Of a stretch of 39,412 bases of DNA, positions 1 to 7,869 are shown piece after piece. The DNA comes from JAHDBG01 sp963922685 (GTDB lineage Bacteria; Pseudomonadota; Gammaproteobacteria; Chromatiales; Chromatiaceae). The stretch lies in contig CAWUJM010000012.1 of the NCBI GenBank assembly GCA_963922685.1, positions 1 through 39,412 on the forward strand. The letters run 5' to 3'. Both the position numbers and the translations under genes were made by a program. Within the stretch, counting starts at the first letter, position 1. The number at the start of each line of letters is the position of its first letter. The notes beneath the pieces were generated by a model. The model saw nothing but the letters and a program-made list of their open reading frames with translations, did no database searches and had not been told where the DNA came from.

Positions 1-184
1 ACCCCTACAACCCTTATTTTTATTGGGGGTTTCTATCGCAGCGGGAATTGCTGCATGATGATGAAATCGCACATCAATCTGAATCAGGCTGAGATCAGTG
101 TTGAATACTGGTGTACAATTCTGCAGTGCCTGATGCAGGCAACCGCTTATGAACAGAAGATATATCAGCTGACAGAGCACCAAA

Positions 185-385
185 ATGACGATTTTTCTGA
201 ACGGAAACGCCAGAGACATGGCAGCAGACACCTGCATTCAGGATCTGATCAGCCACCTACCGCTCAGCCAGGCCCGCTTCGCGGTCGAAGTGAATGGCAC
301 ACTGGTACCACGCAGTACCTATGCCGTGCACAAGCTCCAGCCGGATGACCAGGTCGAAATTGTACATGCGATCGGCGGAGGTTAA
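185..385 (+). CDS. thiS: ThiS sulfur carrier protein
   Basis: This 66-residue protein matches ThiS, the ubiquitin-fold sulfur carrier of thiamine biosynthesis. In the family the C-terminal glycine is adenylated, then thiocarboxylated, and donates sulfur to ThiG for the thiazole ring. Seen here: the usual length, the MTIFLNGNA start, a VNGTLVPRS segment like the family's central strand, and a Gly-Gly-Gly C-terminus (VHAIGGG). The family norm is a terminal Gly-Gly, so the tail is as expected with one extra glycine before it. No thiG, thiF or thiE is in the window. The next gene starts one base after the stop, and its ribosome binding site lies inside the end of thiS, which points to co-transcription. 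Confidence 0.85.
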   Translation: MTIFLNGNARDMAADTCIQDLISHLPLSQARFAVEVNGTLVPRSTYAVHKLQPDDQVEIVHAIGGG

Positions 386-386
386 G

Positions 387-1130
387 ATGGTCCCGCTGGC
401 GGAACTGGTGACCTGGTGCAATGCGCAGTTGGGCCCGGCTGATTTTAATGATTACTGCCCGAATGGATTACAGATCGAAGCCTGCGTCCAGGTAAACAGA
501 ATCGTGAGCGGCGTGACCGCAAGCCTGGCCTTAATTGAAGCAGCCAGCGCGCAACAGGCAGATGTATTACTGGTGCATCATGGCTATTTCTGGCGCGGTG
601 AACCCAGCCCACTGACCGGCATGAAGGGACGCCGGATCCGCGCCCTGATGCAGCATCATCTCAGTCTTCTGGCCTATCACCTGCCTCTGGATGCGCACCC
701 GGTACTGGGTAACAATGCCTGCCTTGGTCGGCAACTGGGTCTGGACGGACAACCCGACGCCGCTCATCACTTGCTGTGGGGTGCGACCCTGCCAACGCCG
801 ATGCATACCACTGAGCTGGCAACCCGTATCCGGCAACGACTGCAACGTGACCCGATCGTAATTGATGCCGGACGCCCGATTCGGCGCATTTCCTGGTGTA
901 CCGGCGCGGCGCAGGATACCATCGTGCAGTCGGCAGCAGCCGGTTATGACGCGTATCTCAGCGGTGAGATCTCGGAACAGACTCAGCATCAGGCGCAGGA
1001 GCTGGGGATCACCTATTTCGCCGCCGGACACCATGCGACCGAACGGTACGGCGTGCAAGCTCTGGGAGAACAGCTGGCCAGCCATTTTTCGTTACATCAC
1101 GAGTTTATTGATCTGGATAACCCAGCCTGA
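387..1130 (+). CDS. Nif3-like dinuclear metal center protein (YbgI family)
   Basis: This 247-residue protein belongs to the Nif3/YbgI/DUF34 family, sometimes called GTP cyclohydrolase I type 2. Family members bind two metals and form toroidal hexamers, but their cellular role is unsettled. Visible signatures are VHHGYFW, the TGMKGRRI segment, AYHLPLDAH with conserved histidine and aspartate, LSGEISEQ, and the GHHATERYG motif near the C-terminus, all of which contribute metal ligands in the family. I chose the ATG at 387 because a strong GGAGG (377-381) sits six bases before it and the protein then begins MVPLAELVTW, like other members. Upstream in-frame starts would run back through thiS. The stop overlaps the next start as TGATG-type sequence. 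Confidence 0.88.
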   Translation: MVPLAELVTWCNAQLGPADFNDYCPNGLQIEACVQVNRIVSGVTASLALIEAASAQQADVLLVHHGYFWRGEPSPLTGMKGRRIRALMQHHLSLLAYHLPLDAHPVLGNNACLGRQLGLDGQPDAAHHLLWGATLPTPMHTTELATRIRQRLQRDPIVIDAGRPIRRISWCTGAAQDTIVQSAAAGYDAYLSGEISEQTQHQAQELGITYFAAGHHATERYGVQALGEQLASHFSLHHEFIDLDNPA

Positions 1131-1264
1131 TGGTCTTTCTGATACGTTGTCTTTATCTGTCTGTCAGCCTGTTCTGCTTATCCTGCAATCTGACTGCCTG
1201 TGGACAGAAGGGCCCGCTGATCCTGCCGGATCAGGTGTCTGAATCTGTTATGAGGCCAGGTTGA
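1130..1264 (+). CDS. lptM: LptM-type small outer-membrane lipoprotein
   Basis: This 44-residue lipoprotein gene is easily missed because of its size. It has a basic-hydrophobic signal peptide with a Leu-Thr-Ala-Cys lipobox (Cys24), followed directly by GQKGPLILP, the hallmark of the LptM (formerly YifL) family. LptM is a lipoprotein that binds the LptD/LptE LPS translocon and assists its oxidative maturation. In many gammaproteobacteria it lies directly upstream of lysA or dapF, and here lysA starts two bases after its stop. The start ATG uses the A of the Nif3 stop codon, suggesting translational coupling. The tail after the motif is short (DQVSESVMRPG). Confidence 0.82.
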   Translation: MVFLIRCLYLSVSLFCLSCNLTACGQKGPLILPDQVSESVMRPG

Positions 1265-1266
1265 GT

Positions 1267-2532
1267 ATGGATCATTTTCAGTACCGGTCCAGCGAACTGT
1301 CTGCCGAACAGGTGCCGCTACGTCAGATAGCCGCACAATTCGGTACACCCTGCTATGTGTATTCGCGGGCGGCCCTGACGCAACAATGGCAGGCATTTGA
1401 TCAGGCATTTGCCGGACGGGATCACCTGATCTGTTTTGCGGTCAAGGCGAACCCCAGCCTAGCCGTACTGGATGTGCTGGCGCACTTGGGTGCCGGTTTC
1501 GATATTGTGTCGGGCGGCGAACTGGCACGCGTCATCGCTGCAGGTGGCGATCCGGCGCAAGTCGTGTTTTCCGGCGTCGGCAAGCAGGTATGGGAACTGG
1601 AACAGGCACTGGAACAGGGGATCCGATGCTTTAATGTTGAATCATCTGCCGAACTGGCACGATTGAACCAGGTCGCCGCCAGGATGCAACGGATCGCACC
1701 GGTTTCGCTGCGGGTAAACCCGGATGTGGATGCAAAGACCCATCCGTATATTGCCACAGGCCTGAAACAGAACAAATTCGGTGTGGACATTGCCCAGGCA
1801 CTGGACTGGTACCGCTATGCTGCCAGCCTGCCACATATCCGGATCGTCGGTATAGATTGCCATATCGGCTCACAACTGACTGAGCTGACACCCTTTCTGG
1901 ATGCGCTGGTACCCGTACTGGAACTGGTGGATCAGCTGACAGCAGAAGGGATCGCGCTGGAACATCTGGATCTGGGCGGCGGACTGGGTGTGTGTTATCA
2001 GGACGAACAACCGCCTTTGCCCGCTGAGTATGTCACCGCATTGCTGGATCGACTGAAAGACCGCCCACAGGAAGTGATACTGGAGCCCGGACGAGCGATC
2101 GCAGCAGATGCAGGCGTGTTACTGACGCAGGTGGAATATCTGAAGCCGGGAGAACACAAAAATTTCGCAATCGTGGACGCTGCCATGAACGACCTGCTGC
2201 GCCCCGCCCTGTACGATGCCTGGCAGCCGGTGATCCCGGTGGCGCAAAAGTCGACAGCAATAGTAGCACGGTATGATGTGGTCGGCCCGATCTGCGAGAC
2301 CGGGGACTTTCTGGCCAAAGACCGGTTACTGGCGATCTCTGCCGGGGACCTGCTGGCAATCGGTGCTGCCGGTGCCTACGGTTTTTCCATGGCGTCGCAA
2401 TATAACAGCCGACCACGTCCGGCAGAGGTAATGGTGGATGGCGATCAGATGTTCTGCGTACGTCCGCGAGAATCAGTCACCAGTTTGTTTGCAGCTGAAT
2501 CCATTCTCCCCCGCACAATAAGGCCCACCTGA
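1267..2532 (+). CDS. lysA: Diaminopimelate decarboxylase
   Basis: LysA is the PLP-dependent enzyme that decarboxylates meso-diaminopimelate to L-lysine, the last step of lysine synthesis. The 421-residue protein shows the PLP-lysine motif FAVKANPS (Lys near residue 60), the IDCHIGSQ segment, the glycine-rich LDLGGGLGV loop, EPGRAI, and CETGDF near the C-terminus with the conserved substrate-site cysteine and glutamate. I chose the ATG at 1267 because it gives the family start MDHFQYR; a TTG lies six bases upstream. The last 30 or so codons (from about 2434) are homologous to two further copies at 3487 and 4540, each next to an Rpn gene. The C-terminus used now may therefore have been supplied by that element, and the final residues (PRTIRPT) differ from what I expect. 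dapF, a frequent downstream partner, is absent. Confidence 0.95.
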   Translation: MDHFQYRSSELSAEQVPLRQIAAQFGTPCYVYSRAALTQQWQAFDQAFAGRDHLICFAVKANPSLAVLDVLAHLGAGFDIVSGGELARVIAAGGDPAQVVFSGVGKQVWELEQALEQGIRCFNVESSAELARLNQVAARMQRIAPVSLRVNPDVDAKTHPYIATGLKQNKFGVDIAQALDWYRYAASLPHIRIVGIDCHIGSQLTELTPFLDALVPVLELVDQLTAEGIALEHLDLGGGLGVCYQDEQPPLPAEYVTALLDRLKDRPQEVILEPGRAIAADAGVLLTQVEYLKPGEHKNFAIVDAAMNDLLRPALYDAWQPVIPVAQKSTAIVARYDVVGPICETGDFLAKDRLLAISAGDLLAIGAAGAYGFSMASQYNSRPRPAEVMVDGDQMFCVRPRESVTSLFAAESILPRTIRPT

Positions 2533-3486
2533 CCTGCACTCACAGTTAAATCAGCTGACTATGTTTTTAATGCCTTTATTTCTTTTAAGGTTAATTCTGT
2601 CATTTCAGCAATCATTTTTACATCAAGCACATCAGCTTTCAATAACTTGATAGCTATTTCAATTCTTTGTTCTTTTTTACCCTCCTCTCTACCCTCTTCT
2701 ATACCTTCTCTTCTACCTTCTTCTCTGCCAACACCATATGAGGATTCCACCATACTGGATTGATAGTGCAGGTCATCCTGATATCTTGCATAAGCAAGGC
2801 GTTCTTTTTCGGGTAACTTTAAGACATCCAGCTCCTGCTGCGCTTTTTTTAAACCTTTTGCCTTAAAACCTGATTTTATTTCTTCATTTTTCAAAAAGTA
2901 TATCCATTCATCTAATGTGTCTTTAGCAACATCATTAAAATTATTCACTTTTATCAGGTAATATTCCGGAAATATTTCATAAATTCTGTTTTTTCTGTAA
3001 AGCTTTTTCTGACTTATCGATAGTTTTAATGTATCCTGCTCATGCAAACCCTGAAAGTTTGTTGCGCCGTAATAAACATAATCTTTACCCTGGCCCAGAT
3101 CAAAATAGAGTATATTGACTGAAATAACCTTCACAACCTTTGAATAAGGATCGCCTTTTTCAAGATGCTCAGTAATTATTTTTGATGTACCAAATAATAT
3201 TCTTTGCAAATAATCAAGTTCACGTTCATACTGTACTTCAATAATAATGATTTCATCATTTCGGCTTTTAACCTTAAAATCAACCCGGTTAAATTTATCC
3301 TGACTATCTTCCTGATTACTTTCACTTTCGAGAATATCAAGAATCTGAATATTGTCTTTGAGTAATTCACTCAGAAAACCCTCCAGAATTTCGAAATTAG
3401 CCTTACTCCTTAATAATTTTTTCATTGCCCAGTCAAAACTGATCAGTTTTCGTGACATGTGATATTTCTCCACAAGCAGAGATGCA
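2434..3486. repeat. Tandem direct repeat, unit A (lysA 3' end plus Rpn gene)
   Basis: First of two head-to-tail units with a period of about 1,053 bp. It comprises the 3' end of lysA followed by the Rpn gene in opposite orientation. The Rpn part and about 80 bp of flank starting near 2480 are almost identical to unit B. The first 40 or so bases of the lysA tail differ clearly from unit B. A C5 run here is C3 in unit B, and an A-run differs by one base near the Rpn 3' end. Confidence 0.85.
2559..3458 (-). CDS. Rpn family recombination-promoting nuclease / putative transposase, copy 1
   Basis: This 299-residue protein belongs to the Rpn (YhgA-like, PDDEXK) family. Characterised family members are DNA endonucleases that raise recombination, and many others are mobile or host-restriction-linked genes. 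The N-terminus MSRKLISFDWAMKKLLRSK matches the family's F-D-x-x-F/M-K start. The nuclease core is visible as RVDFKVKSRNDEIIIIEVQ, with the Asp and the Glu-x-Gln of the fold. The C-terminus has Glu/Arg-rich EEGRREGIEEGREEGKKEQ repeats, probably helical. I chose the start at 3458; the reading frame continues upstream only through lysA-derived sequence. A GGAG-like site precedes the ATG. The gene is much more AT-rich than its neighbours, suggesting foreign origin. It differs from copy 2 at two residues near the C-terminus. Confidence 0.85.
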   Translation of the reverse strand: MSRKLISFDWAMKKLLRSKANFEILEGFLSELLKDNIQILDILESESNQEDSQDKFNRVDFKVKSRNDEIIIIEVQYERELDYLQRILFGTSKIITEHLEKGDPYSKVVKVISVNILYFDLGQGKDYVYYGATNFQGLHEQDTLKLSISQKKLYRKNRIYEIFPEYYLIKVNNFNDVAKDTLDEWIYFLKNEEIKSGFKAKGLKKAQQELDVLKLPEKERLAYARYQDDLHYQSSMVESSYGVGREEGRREGIEEGREEGKKEQRIEIAIKLLKADVLDVKMIAEMTELTLKEIKALKT

Positions 3487-4539
3487 GTGAATGGTGATCG
3501 GATGTGCTGCGTACATCTACCTGAATCAGTCACCAGCTTGTTTGCAGCTGAATCCATTCTCCCGCACAATAAGGTCCACCTGACCTGCACTAGACAGTTA
3601 AATCAGCTGACTATGTTTTTAATGCCTTTATTTCTTTTAGGGTCAATTCTGTCATTTCAGCAATCGTTTTTATATCAAGCACATCAGCTTTCAATAACTT
3701 GATAGCTATTTCAATTCTTTGTTCTTTTTTACCCTCCTCTCTACCCTCTTCTATACCTTCTCTTCTACCTTCTTCTCTGCCAACACCATATGAGGATTCC
3801 ACCATACTGGATTGATAGTGCAGGTCATCCTGATATCTTGCATAAGCAAGGCGTTCTTTTTCGGGTAACTTTAAGACATCCAGCTCCTGCTGCGCTTTTT
3901 TTAAACCTTTTGCCTTAAAACCTGATTTTATTTCTTCATTTTTCAAAAAGTATATCCATTCATCTAATGTGTCTTTAGCAACATCATTAAAATTATTCAC
4001 TTTTATCAGGTAATATTCCGGAAATATTTCATAAATTCTGTTTTTTCTGTAAAGCTTTTTCTGACTTATCGATAGTTTTAATGTATCCTGCTCATGCAAA
4101 CCCTGAAAGTTTGTTGCGCCGTAATAAACATAATCTTTACCCTGGCCCAGATCAAAATAGAGTATATTGACTGAAATAACCTTCACAACCTTTGAATAAG
4201 GATCGCCTTTTTCAAGATGCTCAGTAATTATTTTTGATGTACCAAATAATATTCTTTGCAAATAATCAAGTTCACGTTCATACTGTACTTCAATAATAAT
4301 GATTTCATCATTTCGGCTTTTAACCTTAAAATCAACCCGGTTAAATTTATCCTGACTATCTTCCTGATTACTTTCACTTTCGAGAATATCAAGAATCTGA
4401 ATATTGTCTTTGAGTAATTCACTCAGAAAACCCTCCAGAATTTCGAAATTAGCCTTACTCCTTAACAATTTTTTCATTGCCCAGTCAAAACTGATCAGTT
4501 TTCGTGACATGTTGTATTTCTCCACACGCAGAGATGATG
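3487..4539. repeat. Tandem direct repeat, unit B (lysA 3' end remnant plus Rpn gene)
   Basis: Second head-to-tail unit. It begins with a lysA 3'-end remnant whose translation still reads like the LysA tail (NGDRMCCVHLPESVTSLF against DGDQMFCVRPRESVTSLF). The remnant lacks the rest of lysA and is followed by a second Rpn gene. The Rpn body is nearly identical to unit A, while the lysA-like edge is more diverged. Confidence 0.85.
3611..4510 (-). CDS. Rpn family recombination-promoting nuclease / putative transposase, copy 2
   Basis: This is a second copy of the 299-residue Rpn/PDDEXK protein, intact and in the same orientation as copy 1. I see only two amino-acid differences, in the DVLDIKTIAEMTEL segment near the C-terminus. 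The nuclease core Asp and Glu-x-Gln are unchanged. That both copies stay open and almost identical points to a recent duplication or to gene conversion. The start at 4510 is preceded by a GGAG-like site; in-frame sequence further upstream is lysA-tail remnant. There are no terminal inverted repeats or target-site duplications that I can recognise, so it does not look like a conventional insertion sequence. Confidence 0.85.
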   Translation of the reverse strand: MSRKLISFDWAMKKLLRSKANFEILEGFLSELLKDNIQILDILESESNQEDSQDKFNRVDFKVKSRNDEIIIIEVQYERELDYLQRILFGTSKIITEHLEKGDPYSKVVKVISVNILYFDLGQGKDYVYYGATNFQGLHEQDTLKLSISQKKLYRKNRIYEIFPEYYLIKVNNFNDVAKDTLDEWIYFLKNEEIKSGFKAKGLKKAQQELDVLKLPEKERLAYARYQDDLHYQSSMVESSYGVGREEGRREGIEEGREEGKKEQRIEIAIKLLKADVLDIKTIAEMTELTLKEIKALKT

Positions 4540-4625
4540 GTGAATGGTGATCAGGTACTCTGCGTACGTCCACGAAATCTGTCGCCAGGTTGTTTGCATC
4601 TGAGTCTACCTTTTCCGCAAAGGGG
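4540..4625 (+). pseudogene. Third, degenerate lysA 3'-end remnant
   Basis: This stretch reads MVNGDQVLCVRPR, matching the LysA C-terminal MVDGDQMFCVRPR. With one base added it continues RESVARLFASES, like the native tail. The bases just upstream (from about 4527) also resemble the lysA codons before the repeat. It may be the original lysA terminus displaced by the two Rpn units, or an older copy. It has no independent coding capacity. Confidence 0.65.
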
Positions 4626-5351
4626 TCAGAACATTATTTTTCGATGACATAACCGGCCACCATCATCTGTCCAGACACTGGCATGGGCACTGTGCCATTC
4701 ATCCAGCACATACCGCTGCGCGATCTGCTCATCCGGCAAACGATGCTGGTGTACCGCCGGGCGATGCGTATGACCATGGATCATCTGCGTCACACGGTAA
4801 CGCTGCAGATAGTCAAGCACCGCCTCTGGCGTCGCATCTGTCTGACTGAGTGGTACCAGATTGTTGCGACTGCAGGCGCGATAGGCAGCCGCCATATTGC
4901 GCCGCGCAGTGCGCGAGCGCAACCGCACCAGAGAATGAAACCAGCGGCTGCGCAGTCGCCGCCGGACCGCCTGATAGTGATGATCATGGGTGCACAACTG
5001 GTCGCCGTGCAATAACAACGTTGGTTGACCGGCGATGGTCAGGCGGTATACCTCCGGCAACAGCACAGCACCCACCTGACGAGCAAATCGCTGGCCAAGC
5101 ATAAAATCACGGTTGCCATGCTGGAGAGACAAGGCAACGCCGCGCTGTGTCAGTCGCTGCAGGCAGGCACGTACCTGGCAGGCTAACGGCGCATCATCAT
5201 CATCGCCGATCCAGGCATCAAACAGGTCTCCCAGAATATACACGTGATCGCCAGCTTGTGGCCCGATGTGGATATAGTGTTGCCATAATGCCAGGATGTC
5301 CGGCTGGTCCGCAGAAAGGTGGACATCCGAAATAAAATGTTTTCTGCCCAC
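4626..5351 (-). CDS. lpxH: UDP-2,3-diacylglucosamine hydrolase
   Basis: LpxH hydrolyses UDP-2,3-diacylglucosamine to lipid X and UMP in lipid A synthesis, at the cytoplasmic face of the inner membrane. The 241-residue protein has the full calcineurin-like metallophosphoesterase signature: FISDVHLS (Asp-x-His), ILGDLFDAWIGDD, HGNRDF, LLHGDQLC and MIHGHTHRP. These are the dimanganese ligands and substrate-binding residues of the family. The start is a GTG eight bases after the trpS stop, so the gene is very likely co-transcribed as the last member of the - strand run. The length is normal. LPS synthesis fits the gene's Gram-negative context, with lptM and tolC nearby. Confidence 0.93.
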   Translation of the reverse strand: MGRKHFISDVHLSADQPDILALWQHYIHIGPQAGDHVYILGDLFDAWIGDDDDAPLACQVRACLQRLTQRGVALSLQHGNRDFMLGQRFARQVGAVLLPEVYRLTIAGQPTLLLHGDQLCTHDHHYQAVRRRLRSRWFHSLVRLRSRTARRNMAAAYRACSRNNLVPLSQTDATPEAVLDYLQRYRVTQMIHGHTHRPAVHQHRLPDEQIAQRYVLDEWHSAHASVWTDDGGRLCHRKIMF

Positions 5352-5359
5352 TAACTGAG

Positions 5360-6565
5360 TCAGCTGAGTGCCATCGCGTGGCGGACATCTGCCATGGTTT
5401 CGCGTGCCACGTCGCTCGCCCGTTCACAGCCTTCACGCAGAATGTTCCGGACCAGATCCGGTTGCGCAGCATATTCTGCCGCACGTGCCTGAATGGGCGT
5501 CAGCTCCTGCACCATCGCATCAATCACGGGTTGTTTGCACGCGACGCAACCAATCTCAGCACTACGACAACCGCGCTGTACCCAGTCGCACGTAGCTGCG
5601 TCGGAATAGACTTCGTGCAATGACCATACCGGACACTGCTGAGGATCTCCCGGATCGTGCCGACGTACCCGCGCCGGATCAGTCGGCATAGTACGGATCT
5701 TCTGGCTGACAGTGTCCGGAGCCGCATCTAATGCAATCGTATTCGCATACGATTTTGACATCTTCTGCCCGTCCAAGCCCGGCATTCTGGGTGCACGAGT
5801 CAGTAATGGCTGCGGCTCCGGCAGGATCAGTTTCCCGCCACCTTCCAGATAACCGAGCAATCGCTCGCGCTCGGTCAGACTCAGATGTTGCTGGTGATTC
5901 AGTAATGCCTGGGCGGTGGCCAGCGCATCTGTATCACCCTGTTCCTGATACGCCTTGCGATAATTGCGATAAAGTTGCGTATTTTTTTTGCCGAGCTTGC
6001 GGATCGCCTGTTCCGCCTTAGCAACAAAATCATCATCCCGGCCATAGATATGATTGAACCTGCGCGCGATTTCGCGCGTCAGTTCAACATGCGCCACCTG
6101 ATCTTCACCAACAGGCACCAGTCCGGCGCGATATAGCAGGATATCTGCTGACTGTAGCAGCGGATAACCGAGGAATCCATAAGTTGTCAGGTCTTTCTCA
6201 TGTAGTTTTTGTTGCTGATCTTTATATGAGGGCACCCGTTCCAGCCAGCTGAGCGGCGTCAGCATCGACAACAACAGGTGTAATTCAGCATGTTCCGGTA
6301 TGTGTGACTGGATGAATAAGGTCGCTTCGTGCGGATTGATGCCGACCGCCAGCCAGTCTGTCAGCATATCGCGCGTATGCTGCGGGATCTGTTCCGGCGC
6401 ATCGTATCCGGTAGTCAGTGCGTGCCAGTCAGCAACAAAGAAAAAGCACTGATGTTCATGCTGCAGCTCCAGCCAGTTTTTGAGCACGCCGTGATAATGC
6501 CCGAGGTGCAGACGCCCGGTCGGGCGCATGCCGGATAATACGCGGGCTGGTGGGTTCAGTGGCAC
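5360..6565 (-). CDS. trpS: Tryptophanyl-tRNA synthetase
   Basis: TrpS is the class I synthetase that charges tRNA-Trp. The HIGH-equivalent HLGHY lies at residues 20-24 and KMSKS at about 268-272. SGMRPTGRLHLGHYHG is the standard ATP-binding opening, and the DILLYRAGLVPVGEDQ helix is conserved. The protein (401 residues) is longer than the roughly 335-residue short form. Much of the difference is an insertion of about 70 residues around 177-250, before the KMSKS loop, seen in a subset of bacterial TrpS. I chose the GTG at 6565 because GGAG lies eight bases upstream. An ATG at 6583 would add six residues and overlap tolC by 16 bp. It follows tolC in the same transcription unit. Confidence 0.94.
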   Translation of the reverse strand: MPLNPPARVLSGMRPTGRLHLGHYHGVLKNWLELQHEHQCFFFVADWHALTTGYDAPEQIPQHTRDMLTDWLAVGINPHEATLFIQSHIPEHAELHLLLSMLTPLSWLERVPSYKDQQQKLHEKDLTTYGFLGYPLLQSADILLYRAGLVPVGEDQVAHVELTREIARRFNHIYGRDDDFVAKAEQAIRKLGKKNTQLYRNYRKAYQEQGDTDALATAQALLNHQQHLSLTERERLLGYLEGGGKLILPEPQPLLTRAPRMPGLDGQKMSKSYANTIALDAAPDTVSQKIRTMPTDPARVRRHDPGDPQQCPVWSLHEVYSDAATCDWVQRGCRSAEIGCVACKQPVIDAMVQELTPIQARAAEYAAQPDLVRNILREGCERASDVARETMADVRHAMALS

Positions 6566-6567
6566 AA

Positions 6568-7869
6568 TTAAGACTCCAGCCATTGATTGATCTGTTGTAC
6601 ATGACTGTCATCCAGCGTACCCACCGCCTGATACAGAGATAAGGTGCTCAGGACATACTGATAACGTGCCTGAGCATAGTCACGCCGGGCACGGTACAGA
6701 TCGCGCTGGCTGTTCAGAACATCGACCAGTGTCCGGGTCCCGGCGTCAAACCCGGCCTGAGTCGCCTGCAAGGCACTCTGCGCTGAGACCTGCACGGCCT
6801 GCAGTGCCCGCACCCGGCCAATACTGGTCTGGATACCACGATAGGCGGTACTGACCTGGCGCTCAACAGCATATTGTTGCTGTGCCAGCTGCGCCTGCGC
6901 CGATTGTTCGGCGTAACGGGCCTGCCGAACCTGTGCCTGCACACTACCGCCCTGATAGATCGGCACGGTCAGTTGTAGTCCGATGCTGCGGTTAGTACGA
7001 TCCGTGCCCGTCGCCGACCGGGTCTCTGACCGAATGAGGCTGGCCTGCAGATCCAGCACAGGATAATGGCCTGACTGCTGTATTGCGATCTCATCCCGTG
7101 CAATCACGGCGGCCAGCCCGGCGGACTGCAGCGCAAGGTTATGCTCACGCGCCCGGACACCCCAGTCCCGGTCTGTCTGTGGTATCTGCAAGGGAATCGT
7201 GGCTTGCAGCCGGGCCAGTGACTGCGGCAGCTTCCGGGTTATTTCACGCAACGCTGCATGCGCATTATCCAACGCATTTTCAGCAGACAGCAAGGCAGCC
7301 CCCGCCTGGTCTGATCTGGCCTGTGCCTCATGCACACCAGTCATCGCAACCAGACCGACGTCAAAACGTTGCTGCGCTTGTTCCAGCTGACGACCAATCG
7401 CTGCTTTTTCGCTTTGTGCAAAACGCAGGTCATCCTGCGCCCCCAGCACCCCGAAATACGCCTGCGCCACCCGCATAATCAGGTTCTGTTCGACAACCTG
7501 ATACTGTAGGTCGGCCTGCACCAGTGCCTTATCCGCCCGGCTCAGTGCCAGCCAGGCAGCCCGACGATACAGCGGTTGTGTCAGATTCAGTCCGATGCTG
7601 TTGCTGGCATAATCGTCAGCGGCATAGCCATCGGGCAGGTGCTGCTGGTAGCCCAGTTGTCCGCTGAGCGTGATCGTCGGACGTAACGCGGCCAGTGCCC
7701 GGGGCCGCGTTTCATAGCGGGCGGCCCGGTTCGCAGCAGCTACCTGTATCTGCGGATCAGTCAGTCTGGCCTGCTGATACACGCTCCAGAGATCATCCGC
7801 TACCGCCAGTGCACTGAATGCCAATACACTACTCGCAATCAGCAGACAGCGGTTCAAACACTGTTTCAT
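6568..7869 (-). CDS. tolC: TolC family outer-membrane efflux/secretion channel
   Basis: This 433-residue TolC-family protein forms trimeric channels through the outer membrane and periplasm and pairs with drug efflux pumps or type I secretion systems. A signal peptide covers about residues 1-23 and ends at ALAVA before DDLWSVYQQA, a typical mature start. The two repeats of the family are visible as alternating strand and coiled-coil segments. Landmarks are LNLTQPLYRRAAW, the YFGVLGAQDDL helix, IGLQLTVPIYQGG and TLVDVLNSQRDLYRARRDYAQARYQY as two contiguous parts. I chose the ATG at 7869 because it opens the signal peptide and overlaps the upstream peptidase stop as ATGA. No pump partner is adjacent. 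It could serve export of the PKS/NRPS product, but nothing in the sequence shows that. Confidence 0.92.
   Translation of the reverse strand: MKQCLNRCLLIASSVLAFSALAVADDLWSVYQQARLTDPQIQVAAANRAARYETRPRALAALRPTITLSGQLGYQQHLPDGYAADDYASNSIGLNLTQPLYRRAAWLALSRADKALVQADLQYQVVEQNLIMRVAQAYFGVLGAQDDLRFAQSEKAAIGRQLEQAQQRFDVGLVAMTGVHEAQARSDQAGAALLSAENALDNAHAALREITRKLPQSLARLQATIPLQIPQTDRDWGVRAREHNLALQSAGLAAVIARDEIAIQQSGHYPVLDLQASLIRSETRSATGTDRTNRSIGLQLTVPIYQGGSVQAQVRQARYAEQSAQAQLAQQQYAVERQVSTAYRGIQTSIGRVRALQAVQVSAQSALQATQAGFDAGTRTLVDVLNSQRDLYRARRDYAQARYQYVLSTLSLYQAVGTLDDSHVQQINQWLES

Noticed and set aside
1..40. Possible terminator formed by ACCCC and GGGGGT at the left edge
   Set aside because: The stem is only six bases with a loop of about 19 and no T-run after it.
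91..119. Possible sigma-70 promoter before thiS (TACAAT at 114-119)
   Set aside because: No acceptable -35 sequence lies 16-18 bases upstream.
55..348. A 97-residue open frame before and over thiS
   Set aside because: It overlaps thiS in another frame, has low-complexity Arg/His/Gln-rich composition and resembles no family I know.
2559..4510. Conventional insertion sequence with terminal inverted repeats
   Set aside because: The Rpn units share direct, lysA-derived flanks; I found no inverted ends or target-site duplication.
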